A stretch of DNA of 64,000 bases from Dendrolimus kikuchii (Eukaryota; Arthropoda; Insecta; Lepidoptera; Lasiocampidae): NCBI GenBank assembly GCA_019925095.2, contig CM034411.1, positions 9,942,001 to 10,006,000 on the forward strand, read 5' to 3'. The notes under the pieces were generated by a model. That model had not been told where the DNA came from, did not search any database, and saw nothing but the letters and a program-made list of their open reading frames with translations. Of the stretch, positions 10,353 to 21,227 are shown piece by piece; the first letter of the stretch is position 1, and the number at the start of each line of letters is the position of its first letter. Both the position numbers and the translations under genes were made by a program.

Positions 10353-11550
10353 AATGGCATTTTTGGCATTTTGGTTATTTTTGGCACTTTTCATTTATGG
10401 CGTTTTGGTCATTTTTGGCATTTTAGTAATTTCAGACATTATGATCACTTTAGCACTTACCACTTTGTAATTTTTGTCATTTTCGGTACTTGGCACTTTT
10501 GGCATTTTGGTCATTTTGGCACTTATGGCATTTTGATCATTTTTGGCATTATGATCGTTGTTGGCACTTGGCACTTTGTCATTTTGGTACTTTGATATTT
10601 TGGTCATTTGGCACTTTTGGCATTTTGGTCATTTCTGGCACTTCATTTTAGGAATTATGGTAATTTTTGGCACTAGACACTTTTGGCATTTTGTTCATTT
10701 GGTCCTTTTTGGCATTATGATCATTTTTGGCACTTCATTTTAGGAATTATGGTCATTTTTGGCACTTTGAACTTTTGGCATTTTGTTAATTTGGTCATTT
10801 TTGGCATTTTGGTCATTTTTAGCGTTTTGGTCATTTTTGGCACTTTTCATTTTAGGCATTATGGTCACTTTTTTGGCACTTTTGTTATTTTAAGCATTTT
10901 TGGCATTTTGGTAATTTTTGACAATTTTCATTTTAGGCATTTTGGTCATTTTTGGTACTTGGCACTGTTGGCATTTTGGCATTTCTGGCATTTTTGGCAT
11001 TTTGGTAATTTTGGCACTTATGGTATTTTGGTCATTTTTGGCATTATGATCGGTGTTGGCACTTATAATTTTGGTTATTTTGGCACTTTTGATATTTTGG
11101 TCATTTTGGCACTTTTGGCATTTTGGTCATTTTGGCAGTTTATTTTAGGAATTATGGTCATTTTTGGCACTTGGCACTTTTGGCATTTTGTTAATTTGGT
11201 CCTTTTTGGGACATTTATAATTTTTGGCAATTTTGTTATTTTGAGCATTTTTGGCACTTTTGGCATTTTGGTCATTTTGGCACTTTATTTTAGGAATTAT
11301 GGTTATTTTTGGCACTTGGCACTTTTGGCATTTTGTTAATTTGGTCATTTTTGGCACATGTGTAATTTTTGTCAATTTTATTATTTTGAGCATTTTTGGC
11401 ACTTTTGGCGTTTTGGCATTTTGGTCATTTTTGGCAATTTTCATTTTAGGCTTTTTGGCACTTGGCACTGTTGGCATTTTGGCATTTCTGGCATTTTATA
11501 TTCTTGGCATTTTTTGGTATTTTTGGCGTAATTTTGGTGTAATTTTGTAA
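10353..11550. repeat. 1.2-kb minisatellite, (TTTTGGCAY TTTTGGTCA)-type array
   Basis: Roughly 1.2 kb built from 8-10 base words ('ttttggcat', 'ttttggcac', 'tttggtcat') in loose tandem. A higher-order pattern shows in recurrences of 'ttttaggaattatggt' near 10647, 10738, 11145 and 11289, often with 'ggcacttggcacttttggca'. Long frames appear on both strands only because the array lacks stop codons; translated, they are Trp/His/Phe or Lys/Asn-Asp repeats and should not be called genes. Confidence 0.95.
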
Positions 11551-11735
11551 AAAATTTATGTGTTTTAATACCGAAAATGGACGTAGATAATTTTTATTAA
11601 TTTTAAAATCCATCTCCATGGATAGTTTGCGATATAAAATGAAGTGAATCTTCAGAGGGCAAATAGTACTGACATAAAATTTAACACAATGTAACCAGTA
11701 GGTATTAACGCCTGCTCTTTAAACAAGAAGTACGC

Positions 11736-11778
11736 ACTAGAGTTTGACCCGCGGCACAGCCGCGGTGTAAACTCTAGT
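11736..11778. repeat. GC-rich 43-bp hairpin
   Basis: Two 19-base arms (actagagttt...cgcgg and its near complement) flank the loop 'cacag'; 16 of 19 positions pair. It lies about 190 bp beyond the minisatellite. It could be a terminator-like or Helitron-type hairpin, but no CTRR end sits at the expected place. Confidence 0.6.
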
Positions 11779-11844
11779 AAAACAATAAATGGTAAAATAA
11801 ATCTAGTACTTCGTAAACAAAACAATAAGGATAAAATACAAATC

Positions 11845-12156
11845 TGTTTTATACTGCTGGAGCACAGTAGACAGTCTGAGGCCCCACTTGATGGAAAGTG
11901 GTCACCGTCGCCTATAGGTATTTGCAACATCAAAGGTGGTACTAATGTGCTGCTGGCCTCTAAAAGTGCACTGGAACTTAGCCACTAATGCCGGAACACA
12001 ACTCAAGGTTGTTATGGGGGCATAGTCTTGACCAGGGGTGGTCGCCATCCAGACGAGCAGACACCCTACCCCACCTGGCTGTGGGTTGTTTTGTCGCCTC
12101 TTACGACAGGCCGCCCGGCCGCAGGAATTTGTATTCTTACTCCGTTCCTGCACGGA
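11845..12156 (-). repeat. SINE-like repeat, copy 2 (diverged)
   Basis: Same family as 1814-2123, minus orientation, with the head at about 12156 and the tail ending near 11845. The tail is more diverged than in the other copies ('ctggagcacagtagacagtc'), so this is probably an older insertion. Confidence 0.7.
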
Positions 12157-12508
12157 GATCGTAAAATGTTGAAACTGTGCGGAAACCGTAATGTTGATAA
12201 TTCCTCGATAATTATTTCTTTAGGCATGCGGTGGCTTATGCTACCATTGCCTGCCGGGAAGATGGTAAATAAAGATCGTAAGTGAGCCCGCAATCCAAGC
12301 AATGGACAGTTTGGAGAAACTTTAGTAGAACATGTCATTTGCCTGACAGCTGCTTACGAATTCCCAAAATCTACACTGCGCAGTACTAACACTACAATTT
12401 GTAAAGGAGATTCGGAGTCTCTGTGTTGGATTACACCTCGACAAAGGAAAAACGATATTCACAATAAAGATGCTAATAATAAATGCTGAAGAATGGTCAT
12501 TATCTACG
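12157..12508. other. Spacer between two SINE-like copies
   Basis: No gene recognised. A short repeated 'gatcgtaa' occurs near 12157 and 12274. Confidence 0.4.
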
Positions 12509-12818
12509 TTTTTTTTATTGCAGGAGTTCAGCAGACAGGCAGACGGCCCACTTGATGGAAAGCGGTTACCATCGCCTATGGACATTTGCAACACCAAAGG
12601 TGCTACAAATGCGCTGCTGCTCTCTTAACGGGACTGGAACCTGGTCACTAATGCCGGAACACAACTCAAAGTTGTTATGGCGACATACTTTAGACCAGGG
12701 GTGGTAGCCATCCAGTCGGGCAAATACCCTACCACCTGGCTGTGGGTTGTTATGTCGCCTCTTACGACAGGCCGCCCGGCCGCAGGAAATTGTATTCTTT
12801 CTCCGTTCCTGCACGGAT
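12509..12818 (-). repeat. SINE-like repeat, copy 3 (well preserved)
   Basis: Full-length member, minus orientation, from 'ccgtgcaggaacggag' near 12818 to the A-run beyond 'cctgcaat' near 12509. It serves as a good reference for the family. Confidence 0.8.
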
Positions 12819-13840
12819 ATTCTTAGTTCATAAATAGCAATGCTGCAACAATTTAAATGAATGAATGAATATGCTTTATTGTGTTAAAAGACAGTTAACA
12901 GAAACAAAGATTTGCAATACAATAGGCGGTCTTAACAATATTAGTGATTTTTTTCCAGACAACCTTTGGATGAACAAGAAATTTGATAAGAGTATGATGC
13001 CTTATTCTCACTGCCCATTTATTAAATTATTAAACAAACATATATTCGTGAAATATAAAAATTAAAAATATTTCGTAAGACAATTAACTCCTAATAGAAA
13101 TGGCGATGATCCAAAAGTGATTAAGGCTGTTTAATTAGACGCTAAGTTCTCACTAAACTTAATGGTCGGTCCAAATTCAACCCAGAATGTTATATGGTAA
13201 CTTATTTTTATAAAGAAGCCTTCTACCGCGCAGCTACATATGCGTCATTTAATAAGGCCGACAATAAAATGTAGTTTAAGTACAATAATTAAAAATAATA
13301 CTTGGTTTTTGAATTAACATCTTTCTTTTTTTCAAAGAAAGAAAGAAAGATTCAAAGAAAAGGTTAACCCAGCTGATAGGTACATAATACAATAGATAAT
13401 TTGAACGACAATTAATAAAATATTCACCAAATATATCAAAATTCATGATGTATTACGAATTATGACCAGCTTGCAATAAGAATACAATATCAATGTAAAT
13501 CTAACGCAATAATTTATACGTAGGTATATACATACACATAAATCAGATATTTGTAGTCGTTAGAAGATAATTTAGCAGAAATCCATATCTTACGTTAATT
13601 GTATAACATAATACTTTTATTAACACGTTCCTCGTCTCTGTCAGTGTACAAACATGAGTCACTGGGAAAACAGCTGTATGGATTGTGATGTACGTAAACA
13701 TATTCAGGTTTGTTGTTATATATTATTGATAGGAAAGTGAGCACTTCTAACGACTATTAACAATGACTAATAGCGTAATGGTGACAATTTTAATAACTTT
13801 TCGGCGTTACAAAACACGTCGCACGTCGGTCGTTTTTAGA
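12819..13840. other. AT-rich DNA with a minus-strand retroelement tail
   Basis: 12870-13050 resembles 53110-53260 ('ctttattgtg/ac', 'ggcggtctta', 'ttccagacaaccttt') and looks like a minus-strand LINE 3' end. A GAAA-rich simple repeat lies near 13335-13352. Nothing else is recognised. Confidence 0.4.
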
Positions 13841-13847
13841 AACAATT

Positions 13848-13876
13848 TATAAAAAAGACAGTTTTCAGTTGAATCA
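13848..13876 (+). promoter_or_regulatory. Candidate TATA box and initiator
   Basis: TATAAAAAA starts at 13848 and an insect-type initiator TCATTT has its A at 13876, 28 bases downstream. The first ATG after it (13902) opens the short ORF described next. In AT-rich DNA such pairs arise by chance. Confidence 0.25.
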
Positions 13877-13901
13877 TTTATTTCAGACGAATCGTGCATC
13901 A

Positions 13902-13976
13902 ATGGCAAAATTCAGGACAGTCGTGCTTTCGATATTTGGCTTACTGACTATTCCATTCTATATTTGTTGTTACTGA
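13902..13976 (+). CDS. Short signal-peptide-like ORF (speculative)
   Basis: The first ATG after the candidate initiator opens a 24-codon frame: a basic N-terminus (MAKFR) then a hydrophobic run (TVVLSIFGLLTIPFYICC) and a stop. That is the shape of a secretory signal peptide. After the stop another frame stays open (VTDSNAFGIDYANVIVKEAG) to about 14042, so this could be a frameshifted secreted-peptide gene, a first exon, or chance. No family is recognised. Confidence 0.2.
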   Translation: MAKFRTVVLSIFGLLTIPFYICCY

Positions 13977-14845
13977 CTCCAACGCCTTTGGCATTGATTA
14001 TGCCAATGTCATAGTAAAAGAGGCAGGTGATAATAGAATGTAAGGCTAACTGAGTATAAGTTAAACTGAGCACATAAAAGCAACACTTATTGATAAACCA
14101 GACAACGAATATTGATGCTCAAGATGCTATATAAGTATAATGCGCAAACGCATTATTATTTACTTACTTACTTTTCCTACTCCTTACTTTATATTATTTA
14201 CTAAATATGCATAATAGGCAAATATAAAAAAAATATCAAGCTAAATTTTATACATTTATACCTGTATTTAATATAGTTTACCCATATTGTTACACAATAT
14301 CATAAGATTATTCGTTTATGTAATATTACAAAGTTTAAATCCAATAATAAAAATATACTATTGGATATAAACCTAACAATAAATTCTAATAGAGGCCTTC
14401 TGTTACACCGAACTGTATCATGATTATTATACATATTAACGGTCCCTCAAAAATGTAATATATTGTAACTAATATTATAATAAACGAGAATATGAGCTTG
14501 TTTATTACGCTATGCATACACGTTATCAGGAGAACAGAAAAGGATATACTATACAGTTTATCGAGAAAAAAATCGACTGTTCGGCGTGATAGAAAAATCA
14601 ACCACAATAGATGGCGCTGTACTCGCATTTTTCTTAATGTCACCGTTGTAATTCAAAAATAAATGCATCGTCCTGGTAATCTGCCAATGTATGATATAAT
14701 AGGGTGTGTGACAGTCAAGTTAATTGTGACACTTTTTATCATCTAAACGCCGACGTCTCCTACATTTTGTATGAGAATAGTAAATTATGAGATAGCAACT
14801 TAAACAATTCAATGAGAGTATTAATTAATTGTTTAAGCAGTATGT
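13977..14845. other. AT-rich DNA, nothing recognised
   Basis: No supported gene. An AGATGGCG motif occurs at about 14609-14616. Confidence 0.45.
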
Positions 14846-15810
14846 AAGTTAATAATTGAATTTAGATACGAAAGAAATTAAGTCAAATAATAATAATCCT
14901 TCGTCCTAAGTCCTAAGTCTTTGGAAAAGTCCACGAACAAAGATGAATATATTTTCAAATAATTCGTAATTTTAAATTACAATAAACCAGATGTTAATAT
15001 GGATTCCTGGTCCAGGAGAGATACTAGTGAAAATAATTAAAATAAAAAAAATATATTGAAAAACCAAAACTTGAATATAACAATGACGGTCATGTGTTCA
15101 TGACGCCTGTGAAATACAAGCCCTATAGTTTATTTATTGACATGGTTTCTTAAAGATCGTATTCAATCTGCTATATATTAATTTCAATTTCAAAAGTTAA
15201 GTTCAGATACACAGATGACTAAATATAACAACGGAGGACACGTGTTCATAACGCGTGTGAAATATGAGTTCTGAAATCCATTTATTGATATATTCTCTTA
15301 AAAATCTTACTCACCAAACTGCTATATATTAAGTTCAATATCAATAATTAAGTTCAGACACTCAGATAACTAAATAAAACAATAGTGGTCAAGTGTCCAA
15401 GACGCGTGTGAAATATGAGATTCATAATTCATTTATTGACATATTCTCATAAAAATCTTACTCGTCGAACTGCTATATATTAAGATCAGTGTCAATAATT
15501 AAATTCAGATACGCAAAGAAATAAAAATGAATAGTATGCGTACCATACCAACTTCACGAAAATACTGAGAGGCATCTATTGACATACGCACCTAAAAACA
15601 TTACTTCTCACACTGCTATATATTAGGACTGATATCAATAATTGCGTTCAGATAGGAAAGAAATTATGTGCTGTAATAATAATGAAGCTTACGCGTCCTT
15701 GGAACGGTCCATAAACAAAGACGAAAATATTTTCAAACAATTCGCAATAAATTCAGTTTACAATAAAGACCAAAAAAAGTTTATGGTCCAGAAGAGATGG
15801 AATAAGAGGA
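14846..15810. repeat. ~151-bp tandem repeat array with matching flanks
   Basis: The anchor 'ctgctatatatta' recurs at 15168, 15319, 15470 and 15613, spacings of about 151, 151 and 143 bp. Each unit also holds 'cgtgtgaaatatgag', 'tttattgacatattctc' and 'caataattaagttcagata' variants. A different shared block flanks the array: 14862-15020 and 15645-15805 both contain 'ggaaagaaatta'-like, 'ccataaacaaagac'-like and 'ggtccagaagagatgg'-like sequence. The 72-codon frame at 15642-15860 lies in this repeat and is not considered a gene. Confidence 0.8.
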
Positions 15811-16604
15811 GGGGAAAGTGGGCCATCGGAACTCTCACTCATAGCATGAAACAGGATTAGCTGTAGGCTTACCGTTTCACGCCGATATTCCGTGAGAGCG
15901 TGGTATCACACCGAGCGAGCCGGCCCAGCGGGCTGTAATCTAGATAATGATTTCAGCATGGCTCTACCACTTTAGATTACCTACCACTATTAATACGGTA
16001 TTTGACTCGTTAAATATATGACGTCATATATTTAACATGACGTTTCGCAAGATAATAAAAAAATATCCCAGTTGGTTTCTATAATAAAATAGCTTTATGC
16101 TTCATATTTATCAAGCAAGTTTAAATTAATGATTATTTATTATTTGACGATATTACCTTATTTAAAAAACAGTTCGGTGTTACAAAGATCCTCCAAGACA
16201 ACATAATTATAAAAAACATTTTTTTATTGAAACTGGAGAACATTCTTTGAAGGAACATCTAAATTAAAAACTTAAGTCCACTGCCCATTCTCATAGTAGC
16301 GCAACGTGTCATCGCTGTTTCAGGAGAAGAAGCGACAAGAAACTCTCCAGAAACACGTCTAGTTAAAAATCCTTTTACTCCATATTTATCTATCTCAGGC
16401 TCAGTAAGTACAGAAGTAATTAATAATTTTAATTATTGATTTGTTCATTAGATTGAGAGCCTAAAAAAGAAAACAAATTAAATAAGTGCTCTGTACTACG
16501 CGCATACCTAATGAGTTCAACTGTTGTTGTCATTGGGCTACAAAACCATATAATAAATGGCTTATCGAAAATACCACAACTCAATCTTCTTTCTTAGTCA
16601 ATTG
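15811..16604. other. AT-rich DNA, nothing recognised
   Basis: No gene or repeat family member was recognised. Confidence 0.4.
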
Positions 16605-16791
16605 CTGTCCTGGCTGTCCTGTCTGACTAAAACTCAAAAACGACTAGACCCATTCTGATGGAATTTTGTGTGTTTGTTTGAGTGGGTCCCGGGATGGTTT
16701 ATATTCTCAATTAGAAACGGTAAGTGGCGTTGTAATAGGGTATTAGATTTTTATTTTTTTAGGGTAGGGCAACGTTTATCGGGTCAACTAG
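16605..16791 (+). mobile_element. Helitron-like fragment
   Basis: It contains 'ctgtcctgtctgactaaaac', 'gtttgagtgggtcccgggat', 'ggtaagtggcgttgtaatag' and ends 'gggcaacgtttatcgggtca' then 'actag'. The order and the end match other Helitron-like pieces in the window. Confidence 0.6.
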
Positions 16792-17755
16792 TTTACTAAA
16801 TAAATTAATGTATCAGTCAGTATATTTGTTTACCCTCTATATATTAACCGTGAAACGATTTTCATAAAATTTGGCATATGGGAACTTTAGACGCAGGAGA
16901 ATATAATTTCCGAATTCTTCCATTACGACTAATTTAATTTTAACAAAGCAAGTATATGGAATTCAGTACTCACAACTAAACATGAAAATAGTTCATTAGG
17001 ATAATTTTCATGGTACCTCAGTTAACCCTGGATGCTCCCCTCCTGAGCCGTAGATAATTTCTTATTGTGTCAACAGATTGTATTACAGCACATATCATAA
17101 AAATTATTTCACATATATTACAAAGCAAGTTAGTATTTGGTAAACCTCTTTTTCGGAATAACCTTTTCTGTAGTTTCGACAAGAAACCATTGCTTGTGAC
17201 TTCTTTCATCTCGTTACTAATTTTTAAAAATCCGCTCATGGTTAATCTGTAAAAAAATGTCAATTTTATACTCCTTATCTATTAAAAAAAAAATACACAA
17301 TTAATAAGTAAGATATGAATGTTTAAATGTACCTATACGACATTTATCGCCACTTAGTATAGATACTGATACATGTACATTTTAAGTATCAAAAACTTAA
17401 CTTAATAATATTAATACTTCGAAAATTAAATTTATAATATTATATTACATTATTAATTTACAATATATTTAAATTATAATTTTATAATTAGGTCGAAATC
17501 TAGGGTTAAAGGGAATTTATTTGTCGCACTAGTTTTCAGCTCAAATCTAAAAATCACTTATATACCTCGCTAATGACATATAGCAAATAATCAGGTAAGT
17601 ACAGATAGATAGAAAATAATAAATACCAGATTAAAATTATTTCCTAAGACTATTCAACAAGACTGTACCGTACGGGAACGGATCAAGGGAACGCTTGAAC
17701 AATGATTGTTTAAGCATACATTTGATAGGGTAAGCTGTGCAAGGGACAGATCAAT
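16792..17755. other. AT-rich DNA with an unrecognised small minus-strand ORF
   Basis: The only item of note is a 73-codon ATG frame on the minus strand (17239 down to 17018), with a basic middle (KLQKRLFRKRG) and one hydrophobic stretch (LLCNICEIIFMICAVI). It matches no family I recognise and may be chance. Confidence 0.25.
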
Positions 17756-17945
17756 AATGCATTCAGTTTCCCGGGACTATCCCACCACCGTGTAACCTGA
17801 AACCCCCTCCCCCGCAGCTGAGCTTAGGTAAGCCTAGGTTCGGTTGAGGGACAGCGGGGAAAGGAGGTTCGGAGAGAGGGGCAATCGCTTTTCGTAGCCC
17901 CTCCCTTTTCACCCCCCCCCCCTTCCTCCAAGCGCAACCTACAAC
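17756..17945. other. C-rich, locally GC-rich island
   Basis: A sudden GC-rich patch in AT-rich DNA with several poly-C tracts (17800-17815, 17910-17925). It contains a good splice-acceptor-like tract ('ccccctcccccgcag') and, ten bases on, a donor-like 'cttaggtaagcc'. A comparable C-rich patch is at 18655-18840. Function unknown. Confidence 0.4.
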
Positions 17946-18654
17946 CTACAAATCTTCACAAATTTATTATTTAATTTAAAACACTAAAACAAGCGATTAT
18001 TTTTAATCATATTTGAGAAAAGGTTCACTACTTTTACTCATCGGACAGTAGGATATTGTCAGAAAATTTGCTACAAAAATCACGAAATCGCAAATAAGTG
18101 AAACGAAAAAATATATTTTGTCTTCGCATGCGCAGTCGCAGTTAGAAACATTGCTCTCGCAATATACTACACACCCCGTCGCATCATCCCATATTATCAT
18201 ACACTTTTAAAAGATTAGTAGACTACAAAAAAAACAAAAGTGATCAGTGTCGGATAACTAGCACGTCATATAAAAAATAAACCAAATAAAAGGAGACGGG
18301 GACTTTTGGGCCAAAGAAATATTAATGAATTGAAATATGACTTAAAAAAGCGTCATATTTATCTATTACAAAATGGTGTTTCAGCCCTAAATTCTATCTG
18401 GAAGACGAGAGATTTTAAAAATAAGGTCAGAAATATAATATATTATTATTACTATTATTGATTTATGTGAATAAATTTCAACAATTAATATTATGAAAGG
18501 GCTAACACCACACGTGTAATTCATTAAAAATAATTAAACTCATTACAGTTATAATATCTAAATTATTGAATAAGAAAATTACCTTAATCAATTGAAGAAA
18601 ATAACTTTTTATAAAGATTACAATTTCAACAACTGTTCGACACAAGTGTACATC
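17946..18654. other. AT-rich DNA, nothing recognised
   Basis: No supported gene or repeat. Confidence 0.4.
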
Positions 18655-19034
18655 ATGTAATGGCCGCCCGTTTTACGTTGTTGAATGATGGCCCCAGGAC
18701 ATGAAATAGAGCGCAAATCAATATTGCATCAGGGCCTTGGGAAATGAAGTCTTCCCCTCTCCGTATCCCCTGTGTAGCCCTCTAAACCCCGCCCCCCCTC
18801 CCACTCCTCCCCATCAAACAGACCTCAACCTAAAATCATCCCCGGATAGGTAATAAAAAAGGACTAAAAACGTAAAAACATAAAAAAAAACTGCAAACTA
18901 AATATGACATTACAACTCAATAATATTATAACAAAAGAAAAACGTGTTAAAATAACCGAGTATAACTTAAGTGATTAAAAAAACCATAGGACAAATGAAG
19001 ACAATTAATACAAGAAAGTGAAAGAAAGAAGTGG

Positions 19035-19072
19035 CGGCACCTGGCGTGAAGTTATGTATGTATGTATGTATG
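19035..19072 (+). mobile_element. RTE LINE 3' tip with (ATGT)n tail
   Basis: 'cacctggcgtgaagttatg' followed by TATG repeats is the exact end of the RTE element described at 49828-51297. Only the last ~40 bases are present, an extreme 5' truncation. Confidence 0.7.
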
Positions 19073-19111
19073 AAAGAAAGAATGTCTTAAAAAAATCAAA
19101 CAAAGAAGAAT

Positions 19112-19447
19112 TTAAAGCGTAATAATAATGATTAATGCAGCGAGGAGCGAGAAATAGATGCCAATCATAAATCCTCCAAATAATAAAGAAGACATATAGA
19201 ACAAAACAGCACATACACACAAGTAAGATACAGCGATAACTTTAGCGGTCGTGTTATAAAATAGATCATAACCTACGAAAAAAAACAGGATAACAGAGAG
19301 AGAAAGAGAAAGGAAAAAAGGAACAGTAGAAAGAGACAAATAAGAAATTGAAATAATAATACAAAACAGGAAGAGGACAACTAATTCAATTACGGTCCCA
19401 ATACAGAATTGTCGTAATTTTATCATTTCTGAAACAAACACAGTCAT
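19112..19447 (-). CDS. Candidate four-helix membrane protein, 111 aa
   Basis: An ATG (19447) in good insect context (AACATG) opens 111 codons. The N-terminus is 'MTVFVSEMIKLRQFCIGT'. Four hydrophobic stretches follow, at about residues 13-37, 41-62, 66-88 and 89-110, separated by polar turns such as 'GYDLFYNTTAK'. Four closely spaced helices with short loops resemble MARVEL-like or other small tetraspan proteins, but I recognise no family signature. Part of the frame (about 19285-19335) overlaps a purine-rich tract that alone would encode hydrophobic residues, so composition bias could explain some of this. No introns, promoter or poly(A) site were identified. It could be a single exon or a chance ORF. 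Confidence 0.35.
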   Translation of the reverse strand: MTVFVSEMIKLRQFCIGTVIELVVLFLFCIIISISYLSLSTVPFFLSLSLSVILFFFVGYDLFYNTTAKVIAVSYLCVCAVLFYMSSLLFGGFMIGIYFSLLAALIIIITL

Positions 19448-20718
19448 GTTAACAGTTTAAAACATCTCATGTCATATACCTAAGTATATATTTACAATAT
19501 TTTTCATTGAATAATTGCATTTTACATATAGTTTTTTAACAATAAACTATGAATAATTAGTAAGTTTATCACTGGAACAATTAAACACAGTACTTCATAG
19601 GCACGCGCACGAGCACAACACTCGAACAACACTGAGACTTATAACCGTCTCATCAAATTAGAGGTACCTAACTTACAAATCAATAAAATTATTAGCAAAG
19701 ACGTAAATGTAGCGTTCTTTCTCTCTTTTCACGCCCACTTTTTCCAAGAACCTACACCCTGATAAAAACAAATCTAAAAATACACTGAGTCTGTTATCAT
19801 ACTTAAGACATGATTATATTGACATTTTTCTACACAAATTCATATTTTAATAATTTAAAAGTTACACATTATTGACAATGTAACGAAACCGTGGACACAA
19901 TACCGTAAAATGATTAACATTTCATTGCTTTTTCAAACAAATCGTTCTCCCCTTCCTCACGCTTATATCATAATTACCACAACAATTTATCACTTAATAT
20001 CACAGCACTTATATATTATTTTATAATACCACACACTATTAGATATATTTCTTAATCACTTTGATGACAAAAAAGAAATAATAAAAAACAACAACTTAAA
20101 ACGTATACTGATACAATTTATAAAATAAAAAACAGCGGTATTTTCAAATATCATTTAATATCACAGCACTAATATTACAACCACACCACGCCCTATCATA
20201 ATACACTTTTCAACTACATCATATAATGAAAAGTACGAGAATACAACACCATTGCACTTAAAACTTACACAAATCTTATTGTTTACACACAAAACGATTA
20301 CACTTCTTATATGCAACAAGTATAATAAAATTTAGATTTGACCTTTGCAGTCACTCAACAAGGGACATAATATGAATCAATAATGTGCATGTAGACGTAT
20401 TAATGCATCCCTTCTGTAAGAACTTTCAACTAATTAAATCGCTCATTTTCATATTGAAATTAGCTTACAAACATTCTCTTAGGCGCATTGGCACTACTTG
20501 GCAGACAGAATTAGGCGTAAGTTTATAAAATGCTAACAAAGAACGATATATACACATATACATGTATATAATAATAACTCGTATTTATTTAAAAAAACTT
20601 ACCTGTAATAAAAATTCACTGATTCACAATATTATAATTGTACTTAGTGATTCCTTAATCACTAGTAAATTAATAGTAGGTATAGAATTAGACTGTCGAG
20701 CTGCGTACGTCACGTTAC
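19448..20718. other. AT-rich DNA, nothing recognised
   Basis: About 1.3 kb of AT-rich DNA with no supported gene, repeat family or RNA. Confidence 0.4.
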
Positions 20719-20833
20719 TTTCAGAATTGAAGGGCGAATAAATCTGTAGGGGGCTAGTGCTATCCCGGAAGGCCTTGGACCGGTCGATGCAGCTTTCGTC
20801 GCAGTCCAATATTGCATCGGCGGAAACCGAGCC
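20719..20833 (-). CDS. Candidate host exon, 38 codons
   Basis: On the minus strand an acceptor-like 'ttatgtattctag' ends at 20834. The open segment after it begins 'GSVSADAILDCDESCIDRSK' and continues through 'PLQIYSPFNSES' to a donor-like GTAACG at 20718. The GC content and balanced amino-acid composition stand out from the AT-rich surroundings. An in-frame TAG lies exactly at the acceptor, as expected if the frame starts by splicing. The frame also reads through to 20624 if the donor is not used. Neighbouring exons were not found and the protein family is unknown. Confidence 0.25.
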
Positions 20834-21227
20834 CTAGAATACATAACAAGGCTTGCACACACCAAGCGACAATCAAAAAGTTGGTAATAGAAAATATAAC
20901 AAGAAGACATAGGATAAAAACAATGAAAATATAATAAAATAAAAAACAATAAAAAGGAAAAAAGATAAAAGAGTACAATGAGTATGACAATCTTGGCCGT
21001 GAAATATGGAAAACATTTAAATAAAAAAAAGCGTAAGTAGAATATTTTTGACCAGTTCCTTGTTTTTGAAATTTTAGTTACCGAGCCTTGTATTCTCCTA
21101 TACATATTTTTTAAATACTGTTTCAAAAGTAAAGTTCAGGAGTTTCTGAAATATTTAAAACTGGTGAGGTAATAAACACGCAGTGTGGCAGCAAAATGTC
21201 CGTTACATTGTTTCACCCTGAATGCAT
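20834..21227. other. AT-rich DNA upstream of the candidate exon
   Basis: Nothing recognised. Minus-strand frames here are Phe/Leu/Ile-rich translations of A-rich sequence. Confidence 0.4.

Noticed and set aside
10371..11550. Long frames on both strands (up to 218 codons) rich in Trp/His/Phe or Lys/Asn
   Set aside because: They are translations of the minisatellite, which lacks stop codons in several frames; no start context, domain or non-repeat sequence.
17018..17239. 73-codon minus-strand ATG frame as a confident gene
   Set aside because: No homology recognised, no promoter or splice support, length within chance; kept only as a remark.
20710..21126. 138-codon minus-strand frame
   Set aside because: The N-terminal part is a Phe/Leu/Ile translation of A-rich intron-like DNA; the GC-richer end is better read in the other frame as the candidate exon.
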